Source: Clostridiales bacterium
GTDB taxonomy: Bacteria; Bacillota; Clostridia; Lachnospirales; Anaerotignaceae
NCBI GenBank assembly: GCA_021202325.1
Contig: JAJQDF010000052.1
Location: forward strand, 1 to 5,846
DNA: 5,846 bases
Direction: 5' to 3'
This document shows, piece by piece, positions 1 through 5,156 of this stretch; positions within the stretch are counted from its first letter, which is position 1, and each line of letters opens with the position of its first letter. The notes beneath the pieces are model-generated. The model was given only the letters and a program-made list of their open reading frames with translations. It made no database searches and was not told the origin of the DNA. The position numbers and the translations under genes are program-made.

Positions 1-2021
1 CGGTTGCCGTGATAATGACATTGGCAATGACGCTTGGGGTTATGAGTTTTACGGCGATGGCGGAGACGTATGAAGTAGGCTCAGAAACAGAACTGAGGAA
101 TGCTATTAGCAGTGCACAAGCTGACGATACTATTACTCTAACAGATGATATAGAGATTTCAATTATCACAATTTCAAACGATATAACACTTAATTTGAAT
201 GGAAAAACACTTTCCAGTATGGATCAATGTGTATTTAATATTACAAGTGGTACTGTGACAATTCAAAATGGTACGATTAAAAATGCTCTTTCAGGCATTG
301 TATGCTATGGTGGCAAGCTGACATTGAAAAGTGTGAAAATTGAAACCGAAACTGCATGTATTAGTTGTTCAAATAGTGCTGTTGTTAATATTGAAGATGG
401 TACAAGTCTATCAAGTGATGGTACAGCATTAATCATGTTGGATACAACCAATACAGATACTACTATAGTTAATGTATATAGTGGAGCAACAATAACTGGC
501 GGTTATTCCGGAATAGAAGTCCAAGCAGGTACACTTAATGTTTTCGGTGGTACAATAACTTCAACGAATAATTCAGAAGGTGCTGGTATTACTGTTGCAC
601 AGGGTGATTCAACTGATAATATTACAGTGAATATTACAGGTGGAATAATATCGGGATATTACGGCATTTATGAATATGATACAGGTGGAGGTAATGAGGC
701 CAGTTCTGTTGAAATTTCTATTTCCGGTGATGATACAGTAGTAACAGGTACTGCTAAAGCAGTTTATAGCCAAAATGCAAGTAAAAGTAATACAACTGTT
801 ACGATTACAGGCGGTACATTTAATACATCTGTAGCGGAGTATATAGATGATAGTTACTATGAATTATATGATAAGACCGCAGGTACATATAAATATTATG
901 AGAGCTACGAAGAAGCTGCTGCAGTTGCAGATGATGGATCCATGATTATGACTAAAAATGCAGCAATTGAATATGCGCTTGGTTCAGATGTTGTTACAAT
1001 AGTATTCTATGCGAACGGTGGAGAAATTTCAGCTATAGGAGAAGAAACATTAACTATTTATGCAGTATTCGGTGATGAAATAGAACTTCCACAGGTAAGC
1101 AAATCGGGCTACACATTAGATTACTGGGAACTTAATCTTCCTGACGCTTTTAATTCTTATATTACGGTATACAATGAAGATAGCATATATGAAGTAGGAG
1201 AGGATGATCCAGTTGAATTTACCGCTCAGTGGGACAAGGATTCCGACTCAAAATCAGGTGGTGGCGGCTCTTCCTACAGCCTCGATGAGAAAACCCCTTC
1301 GGACGATGACGACGAAGAAGAGGAAGAGGTTTACACAGAAAGCGAGATCAAGCTCAACACTGAGGAGCATTTCCAGTACATCAGCGGCTATCCCGACGGT
1401 ACGGTTCGTCCCAATGCCAATATCACAAGGGCAGAAGTAGCAACCATATTCTATAGATTGCTGGACGACGACACAAGAAATGCCTACTACTCAACATATT
1501 CGACATTCGACGATGTGGACAGCAGTCAGTGGTACCTGAAAGTTGTTGCTACGCTGACCAATGCAGGAATACTTCACGGCGATGCCGGCAGTAATACATT
1601 CAGGCCGGATGATAACATCACCAGAGCTGAGTTTGCGACGGTGGTATCATTCTTCGATGAGATAGTATACACCGATGAGGATGCATTCAGCGACATAAGC
1701 GGACATTGGGCAAATCTTTACATAAATTCGGCTTATCAAAAGGGCTGGGTTGTCGGCTATAACGGCAGATATAATCCCGATACTGCAATAACGAGAGCCG
1801 AAGCAATAACTCTCATAAATAACGTGCTGGGCAGAGAAGTTGATGAGGACGGCCTCCATGCGGATACAAAGCAGTGGCCCGATAACTATGACTATGCGTG
1901 GTACTACTACGAAGTTCTTGAGGCCACGAACTATCACGAATATGTAAGGGATAGTGCGGATGAGGCAGAGGAATGGACGGAGATTTTACCCAACAAGGTG
2001 TGGAATGAAGGGGCGGCATGA
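1..2021 (+). CDS. Secreted SLH-domain surface protein with beta-helix-like and InlB B-repeat-like ectodomain, 5' end outside window
   Basis: This is probably an S-layer-associated protein displayed on the cell wall. The frame is open to the left edge; a GTG at 9 would lack the basic n-region of a signal peptide, so the true start is likely upstream. Counting from GTG 9, residues 1-18 are a hydrophobic core ending in AMA, a typical signal peptidase I site before ETYEVG. Residues 25-275 are Thr/Ile/Gly-rich with recurring short GGT/TGG turns (TGGTFN, FGGTIT), as in right-handed beta-helix proteins. Residues 328-409 resemble an InlB B-repeat/Flg_new module (VFYANGG, SGYTLDYWEL, FTAQWDKD). A Gly-Ser and poly-Asp/Glu linker (411-440) leads to SLH repeats at about 454-485 (first half missing), 500-549 and 560-609, with ITRAE motifs. 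The C-terminus WYYYEVLEATN resembles an SLH-protein tail. SLH domains bind pyruvylated wall polymers in known families; the ligand of the ectodomain is unknown. Base composition changes sharply near 1240. Confidence 0.9.
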   Translation, partial: VAVIMTLAMTLGVMSFTAMAETYEVGSETELRNAISSAQADDTITLTDDIEISIITISNDITLNLNGKTLSSMDQCVFNITSGTVTIQNGTIKNALSGIVCYGGKLTLKSVKIETETACISCSNSAVVNIEDGTSLSSDGTALIMLDTTNTDTTIVNVYSGATITGGYSGIEVQAGTLNVFGGTITSTNNSEGAGITVAQGDSTDNITVNITGGIISGYYGIYEYDTGGGNEASSVEISISGDDTVVTGTAKAVYSQNASKSNTTVTITGGTFNTSVAEYIDDSYYELYDKTAGTYKYYESYEEAAAVADDGSMIMTKNAAIEYALGSDVVTIVFYANGGEISAIGEETLTIYAVFGDEIELPQVSKSGYTLDYWELNLPDAFNSYITVYNEDSIYEVGEDDPVEFTAQWDKDSDSKSGGGGSSYSLDEKTPSDDDDEEEEEVYTESEIKLNTEEHFQYISGYPDGTVRPNANITRAEVATIFYRLLDDDTRNAYYSTYSTFDDVDSSQWYLKVVATLTNAGILHGDAGSNTFRPDDNITRAEFATVVSFFDEIVYTDEDAFSDISGHWANLYINSAYQKGWVVGYNGRYNPDTAITRAEAITLINNVLGREVDEDGLHADTKQWPDNYDYAWYYYEVLEATNYHEYVRDSADEAEEWTEILPNKVWNEGAA

Positions 2022-2053
2022 GCCGCCTAGGCGAAAATCTGCGATTTCCGCCT
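2012..2053. repeat. Two small hairpins at and just after the SLH gene stop codon
   Basis: GGCGGC (2012-2017) pairs with GCCGCC (2022-2027) around a loop that contains the TGA stop. Immediately after it, AGGCGAAAATC (2029-2039) pairs with GATTTCCGCCT (2043-2053) over a three-base loop. The second hairpin has one A-C mismatch on the plus strand, which becomes a G-U pair in a minus-strand transcript. Neither is followed by a T-run, so they are not called terminators. Confidence 0.55.
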
Positions 2054-2063
2054 GATTACGGAG

Positions 2064-2101
2064 GTAGCGAAAAAAGTTCCGGGAGAAACTTTTTCCGCTA
2101 C
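2064..2101. repeat. 15-bp imperfect hairpin, copy A of a related inverted pair
   Basis: The left arm at 2064-2078 (GTAGCGAAAAAAGTT) pairs with the right arm at 2087-2101 (AACTTTTTCCGCTAC) over an eight-base loop. There is one A-C mismatch on the plus strand, G-U on the minus strand. No T-run follows on either side. The core (AAAAGTTCC, short loop, GAAAC, T-run, CCG) is shared with the minus-strand reading of the hairpin at 2280-2316, so the two appear to be diverged copies in opposite orientation. Confidence 0.65.
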
Positions 2102-2124
2102 AGTGGCTAAATATTAGTTTATCG

Positions 2125-2165
2125 ATGGCGTCGGAAGTGAATTCCGGCGCCATTCTTGGTTTTTG
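2125..2165 (+). terminator. Rho-independent terminator of the SLH gene
   Basis: ATGGCGTCGGAA (2125-2136) pairs with TTCCGGCGCCAT (2142-2153) across the five-base loop GTGAA. The stem is 12 bp with one T-G wobble that is allowed only on the plus strand. A T-rich tail follows (TCTTGGTTTTT, 2154-2164). It lies about 100 bases after the SLH stop codon. The tail is interrupted by GG, so termination may be partial. Confidence 0.6.
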
Positions 2166-2177
2166 GAGGCAAATTTT

Positions 2178-2271
2178 AGGTTGTGGCAAAGTCGCTATGC
2201 GGCTGGTAATATATTGAAGCGACCTACAACGCCTGAGGAACTTGTTCCGAAGGTATCAAGGCATAGCGATT
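2178..2271 (+). ncRNA. Candidate structured RNA element with two mutually exclusive folds
   Basis: A long-range stem joins 2190-2200 (AGTCGCTATGC) to 2261-2271 (GCATAGCGATT) with 11 pairs including one G-U. Inside it, GCCT (2231-2234) pairs with AGGT (2251-2254). Tandem G-A/A-G mismatches follow (2235-2236 with 2249-2250), then GGAA/TTCC closed by a CTTG tetraloop (2241-2244). Tandem sheared G-A pairs and CUUG tetraloops are known RNA motifs and work only on the plus strand. The alternative fold pairs GTCGCT (2191-2196) with AGCGAC (2218-2223) and GTTGT (2180-2184) with ACAAC (2226-2230), which competes with the long-range stem. No known family is recognised and no promoter is seen. It may instead be part of a dispersed intergenic repeat. 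Confidence 0.3.
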
Positions 2272-2279
2272 AGACCGAC

Positions 2280-2316
2280 GCAAACGGAAAAGTTTCACAG
2301 GAACTTTTCCGTTTGC
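2280..2316. repeat. Perfect 15-bp hairpin, copy B of the related inverted pair
   Basis: GCAAACGGAAAAGTT (2280-2294) is exactly complementary to AACTTTTCCGTTTGC (2302-2316), with a seven-base loop TCACAGG. No T-run follows directly on either strand. Its minus-strand reading resembles hairpin A at 2064-2101, and its loop sequence is shared with the terminator at 2324-2355. Confidence 0.75.
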
Positions 2317-2323
2317 TGCCACC

Positions 2324-2355
2324 AAAAAAGTCCGGAATCACAGGATTCCGGACTT
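2324..2355 (-). terminator. Rho-independent terminator of the sulfite-reductase-like gene
   Basis: Read on the minus strand, AAGTCCGGAAT (2355-2345) pairs perfectly with ATTCCGGACTT (2338-2328) over a six-base loop CCTGTG, and the run ends in six T residues (2329-2324). It lies about 24 bases after the minus-strand stop codon. A smaller hairpin (GCGGC/GCCGC, 2357-2369) and one over the stop codon itself (AGCGCT at 2373-2378 and 2386-2391) precede it. Confidence 0.85.
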
Positions 2356-2378
2356 AGCGGCTTTGCCGCCTCAGCGCT

Positions 2379-3083
2379 TTACGCCAGCGCTTTCAAGCTC
2401 TCAATAAAGCTGTTGTATTCTTCTGTATCTCTTACTCTATCCAGTGTTACGCAGAAACGCTCCTTGGCTTTGCCGTGCGCTCTGTAAAACTCAAGACAGA
2501 TGTCAACGGCCTTAAGTACGTTTTCAGCCTTAATTCTGCCAACTTCGATTCCGGGAACAATGCTTCTGCCGGCTCTTCCGCCGATGAATATTTTAACCAT
2601 GCCGTTGGGTGCGCCCATGATGCCAAGGTCGTTAAACTGAACCTTAGCGCAGTTGTTGGGACAGCCTGTAACATTGATTTTGAATTTGTGGGGTGCCGGT
2701 GCAGGGAAATAATTGTCGTGGATTTCCATACCAATCTTCTGTGTATCGATAAGTCCCCATTTGCACATTGAACCTTTGCATGTAACGACAGGTCTAACCT
2801 TTGCGCCTGTGCCGCCGTATATAATGCCGGCCTCGTCGCATTCCTTCATCACGTTTTCTATATCCTCATATTTTATGCCTGGAATTTCAAGACTCAAACG
2901 TACTGTGGGCATAACAACGCCTGAGCCGTATTTATTGGCAATCTCGCACATTTTTATAACCTTATCAGCTTCGGTGATTCCGGCAGGAATAAGCAGGCGA
3001 ACATTGAAGTTCTCCTTATCCTTCATAAATAAAAAGCCTTTTCCCTTGAGTTCCGCAAGTTTTTCCGCACTAATATCAAGCAT
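2379..3083 (-). CDS. Short nitrite/sulfite reductase-like siroheme and 4Fe-4S protein
   Basis: This 234-residue cytoplasmic protein is a stand-alone siroheme/4Fe-4S unit of the nitrite/sulfite reductase superfamily (COG2221 type). Residues 26-98 form the ferredoxin-like half-domain (NFNVRLLIPAG, MPTVRLSLEIPGI). The cluster and siroheme ligands are C102 and C107 (TCKGSMCKWGLIDTQ) and C141 and C145 (TGCPNNCAKVQFNDLG). The first pair is CX4C rather than the classical CX5C; I recall the same spacing in clostridial relatives. There is no N-terminal flavin domain, extra ferredoxin domain or adjacent reductase subunit, so the electron donor is unknown. Known short relatives reduce sulfite or nitrite by six electrons, but substrate cannot be read from sequence. 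The ATG at 3083 has a strong purine-rich RBS (GGGGGGAG, 3098-3091) seven bases upstream. The upstream region is AT-rich but shows no confident -35, so it may have its own promoter or be read from the S1 gene. Confidence 0.88.
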   Translation of the reverse strand: MLDISAEKLAELKGKGFLFMKDKENFNVRLLIPAGITEADKVIKMCEIANKYGSGVVMPTVRLSLEIPGIKYEDIENVMKECDEAGIIYGGTGAKVRPVVTCKGSMCKWGLIDTQKIGMEIHDNYFPAPAPHKFKINVTGCPNNCAKVQFNDLGIMGAPNGMVKIFIGGRAGRSIVPGIEVGRIKAENVLKAVDICLEFYRAHGKAKERFCVTLDRVRDTEEYNSFIESLKALA

Positions 3084-3176
3084 TTTTAGTCTCCCCCCTT
3101 TATGATTGTTGAAAAATGCTTATTTTGAATATATAATAATACTGCTATGGTTGAAAGATGAATTATCGAAAGAAGA

Positions 3177-3620
3177 TTAATATCCGCCGTTGCGCCTGTT
3201 GTTTCGCTTGTTGATGCCGGCCTGACGCTCGTTGGACTGCTTAAGCCATTCCTTCATCTTTTCTTCAAAATCGTTTACAGGTTCTGCAGTCTCATCGCTT
3301 TGTTTAGCTTTAGGTTCATAATTGTTTTTATGTTCTTTGGGCTTAAAGTTCTGCTGATGCTGAGCCTTAGGCGCCTTGGGCAGAGCTTCTCTGATTGAAA
3401 GGGCGATTTTATTGGTCTCCTGGTCAATGGACATAACCTTGACTTTAACCGTATCTCCGATTGCTACATGCTCGTTTATGTCATTTACGAATCCGTTTGC
3501 AATCTGCGAAATGTGGACAAGTCCCTGACTTCCGTTTTCCAGTTGAACAATCGCTCCGAAAGGTTTAATTCTGACAACCTTTCCTTCTACAATACTACCT
3601 GCCTCGATTTTTTCAGCCAT
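3177..3620 (-). CDS. S1 RNA-binding domain protein (YabR/general stress protein 13 family)
   Basis: This 147-residue cytoplasmic protein probably binds RNA or the ribosome. Residues 6-78 are one complete S1 OB-fold domain (GSIVEGKVVRIKPFGAIVQL, GLVHISQIANGFV, GDTVKVKVMSID, KIALSIREA). After a basic, Gln/Lys/Asn-rich linker, the tail FEEKMKEWLKQSNERQ (residues 119-134), ending in an Arg/Asn-rich stretch, resembles the conserved tail of clostridial YabR-like proteins. Bacillus homologues are about 130 residues, so the length fits. The ATG at 3620 follows AGGAG (3636-3632) by 11 bases, slightly long. A near-consensus promoter lies at 3659-3687. The gene is divergent from the rRNA methyltransferase and 93 bases upstream of the sulfite-reductase-like gene on the same strand, with no terminator between. 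In other Firmicutes such proteins affect translation or stress tolerance; the role here is inferred from family only. Confidence 0.88.
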   Translation of the reverse strand: MAEKIEAGSIVEGKVVRIKPFGAIVQLENGSQGLVHISQIANGFVNDINEHVAIGDTVKVKVMSIDQETNKIALSIREALPKAPKAQHQQNFKPKEHKNNYEPKAKQSDETAEPVNDFEEKMKEWLKQSNERQAGINKRNNRRNGGY

Positions 3621-3625
3621 TAATT

Positions 3626-3652
3626 TTTACACTCCTATTAAAATAATATTAT
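3626..3652 (+). promoter_or_regulatory. Possible plus-strand promoter for the rRNA methyltransferase gene
   Basis: TTTACA (3626-3631) and TATTAT (3647-3652) are separated by only 15 bases, which is short. An alternative -10, TATAAC (3661-3666), has no good partner. Some plus-strand promoter must overlap the divergent S1 promoter, because the whole gap is 87 bases, but the exact boxes are uncertain. Confidence 0.25.
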
Positions 3653-3658
3653 TCTAAC

Positions 3659-3687
3659 AGTATAACAATAATCTTGTAAAAAATCAA
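3659..3687 (-). promoter_or_regulatory. Sigma-A type promoter for the S1-domain gene
   Basis: On the minus strand, TTGATT (3687-3682) is followed after exactly 17 bases by TATACT (3664-3659), with a TGT extended -10 element directly before it. The predicted transcription start is about 3652, giving a leader of roughly 30 bases before the ATG at 3620. Confidence 0.7.
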
Positions 3688-3707
3688 CAATTATCGGAGG
3701 TTATGAT

Positions 3708-5066
3708 ATGAAAAGAAATGACATTGTCGAAGCAGTGATTACAGATATTGCATTTCCAAATAAGGGAAAGGGCATAGCTGAGGCAATTCCTGTTACAATA
3801 AAGAATACTTTGCCGGGCCAAAGGGTGCTTGCAAGGGTTACAAAAAAGCGTGACGGCGCCGTAGAAGCTGAATTAAAAGAAATAGTTGAACGTTCGCCCC
3901 TTGAGACAGAAAAGGGCTGTTCACACTGTGATATATGCGGCGGCTGTTCATATCAGCGCCTCAGCTATGATACCGAAAATGAGCTGAAGAAAAATATGGT
4001 GCTTAAGATACTTAAAAATGCCGGAATAGAGAACTTTGAGTTTGGCGGATTGATACCTGCGCCGGAGGAAACCGGTTATAGAAATAAATGTGAATTTTCA
4101 TTCGGCGACAGCGAAAAGGACGGAGACCTTGCCCTTGGCATGAGAAAGAGGGGCAGTTTCTACGAGGTTGTTACCCTTAGAGACTGCAATATTGTCGATG
4201 ACGACTTCCTGAAAATAATCGATGAAACACTTAAGTATTTCACTGAGCGCAATATTCAGTTTTATCATAAAAAAAGACGTGACGGAGAGCTCCGACATCT
4301 TGTTGTAAGAAAGGCGGCTTTTACCGGTGAAATTTTGATAAATCTTGTCACTACAAGCAATTATTCTTTTAATCCGGACGAATATGCCTTGGCAATGCTT
4401 TCGACGGAATTAGACGGCAAAATCGCAGGAATTCTCCATACATTAAATGATGTCATGTCAGATGTTGTTCAAAGCGACGAAACAAGGATATTGTACGGCA
4501 ACGATTATTTTTATGAAACACTGCTGGGACTTAAATTTAAAATATCGGCCTTTTCATTCTTCCAGACCAATTCCAAGGGTGCAGAGAGACTTTATTCTGT
4601 TGTCCGTGACTATGCCGGCGATACATCCGGAAAAACGGTGTTTGACCTTTACTGCGGTACCGGCACAATAGGTCAGATAATGAGCAAAGGCAGCAAAAAA
4701 GTAATAGGCATAGAGATTGTTGAGGAGGCTGTTAAGGCCGCCAATGACAACGCTGTCCTGAACGGCATAACTAACTGTGAGTTCATCGCCGGCGACGTTC
4801 TTAAAAAGGTTGACGAACTGGAGGATAAGCCTGACCTCATAATCGTAGATCCTCCACGTGACGGCATTAATCCCAAAGCCATAATGAAAATAATCGGCTT
4901 TGGTGCCAACGAAATAGTCTATGTTTCCTGTAAGCCCACATCCCTCGCCAGAGATTTGCAGATATTTGAGGCCAATGGCTATAAGGTAAATAAGGTAACC
5001 TGCGTGGATATGTTCCCGAGAACGGTGCATGTGGAGACGGTATGCCTTCTGTCAAGAAATAAGTAA
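3708..5066 (+). CDS. rlmD: 23S rRNA (uracil-5-)-methyltransferase, RlmD/RumA (RlmCD) family
   Basis: This 452-residue enzyme uses S-adenosylmethionine to make 5-methyluridine in 23S rRNA. Residues 1-60 are a TRAM RNA-binding domain. A 4Fe-4S site is formed by C71, C77 and C80 (CX5CGGC, then YQRL) with C160 (LRDC) as fourth ligand; C74 is an extra cysteine. FFQTN (285-289) matches the substrate-binding motif. The Rossmann SAM domain shows VFDLYCGTGTIG (311-322), the acidic GIEIVEEAV (334-342) and IIVDPPRDG (378-386). The catalytic nucleophile is C408 in SCKP and the catalytic base E443 in HVET. All key residues are present and the length is normal. ATG 3708 has GGAGG seven bases upstream. E. 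coli RlmD modifies U1939; Gram-positive RlmCD enzymes modify both U747 and U1939, and sequence alone does not decide which applies. Clostridia often carry paralogues, so exact orthology is open. Confidence 0.92.
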   Translation: MKRNDIVEAVITDIAFPNKGKGIAEAIPVTIKNTLPGQRVLARVTKKRDGAVEAELKEIVERSPLETEKGCSHCDICGGCSYQRLSYDTENELKKNMVLKILKNAGIENFEFGGLIPAPEETGYRNKCEFSFGDSEKDGDLALGMRKRGSFYEVVTLRDCNIVDDDFLKIIDETLKYFTERNIQFYHKKRRDGELRHLVVRKAAFTGEILINLVTTSNYSFNPDEYALAMLSTELDGKIAGILHTLNDVMSDVVQSDETRILYGNDYFYETLLGLKFKISAFSFFQTNSKGAERLYSVVRDYAGDTSGKTVFDLYCGTGTIGQIMSKGSKKVIGIEIVEEAVKAANDNAVLNGITNCEFIAGDVLKKVDELEDKPDLIIVDPPRDGINPKAIMKIIGFGANEIVYVSCKPTSLARDLQIFEANGYKVNKVTCVDMFPRTVHVETVCLLSRNK

Positions 5067-5140
5067 TATTTATGGCTGTAAAGCATGGCACGTAAGTTTA
5101 TTGAGGTAGAACAGATAATTTATCAAAAGAAAAAGTAAAT

Positions 5141-5156
5141 GGGGTGGCAATAAGTG
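5141..5156 (+). promoter_or_regulatory. Ribosome binding site and GTG start of the DUF2075 gene
   Basis: GGGGTGG (5141-5147) stands six bases before GTG 5154. An in-frame TAA (5151-5153) directly abuts the GTG, so the frame cannot begin further upstream. The next ATG, codon 56, would remove the conserved N-terminus (RAYYSSGVDEF), so GTG is preferred. Confidence 0.65.

Larger units (their letters stand above)
2022..2378. other. Convergent intergenic region rich in inverted repeats, no convincing gene
   Basis: This gap separates the plus-strand SLH gene from the minus-strand sulfite-reductase-like gene. At least six hairpins fall in it, two of them credible terminators facing each other. The rest (2029-2053, 2064-2101, 2178-2271, 2280-2316) exceed what termination needs. 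Imperfect inverted ends, TTTTTGGAGGC-AAA near 2159-2173 against the minus-strand TTTTTTGGTGGCAGCAAA (2329-2312), suggest an element of about 170 bases. Short frames here show no recognisable protein. Confidence 0.5.

Noticed and set aside
1303..1330. Repetitive GAC/GAA/GAG tract as a possible microsatellite or phase-variable site
   Set aside because: It encodes the acidic linker with mixed codons; there is no uniform unit whose slippage would switch the frame.
1986..2189. 67-codon minus-strand frame over the SLH stop region
   Set aside because: It overlaps the end of a solid coding gene and three hairpins, has no convincing ribosome binding site, and its reading frame follows the inverted repeats.
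2022..2378. CRISPR array or tRNA in the hairpin-rich gap
   Set aside because: The repeats are inverted rather than regularly spaced direct copies, and no cloverleaf with a T-loop GTTCRANNC motif is present.
2242..2487. 81-codon plus-strand frame antisense to the sulfite-reductase-like gene
   Set aside because: It runs through two perfect hairpins and a terminator into the antisense of a well-supported gene, and its peptide shows no domain.
2713..3105. 130-codon plus-strand frame opposite the sulfite-reductase-like gene
   Set aside because: It is antisense to a gene with intact cysteine motifs and a strong ribosome binding site; Ser/Ile/Pro-rich composition is typical of antisense shadow frames.
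4554..5030. 158-codon minus-strand frame inside the rRNA methyltransferase gene
   Set aside because: It is antisense to the conserved SAM-binding and catalytic motifs of a clear enzyme, and its peptide has no recognisable features.
5085..5138. 17-codon frame MARKFIEVEQIIYQKKK between the methyltransferase and DUF2075 genes
   Set aside because: It has no ribosome binding site upstream, is very short and AT-rich, and matches nothing I recognise; it could equally be chance or a gene remnant.
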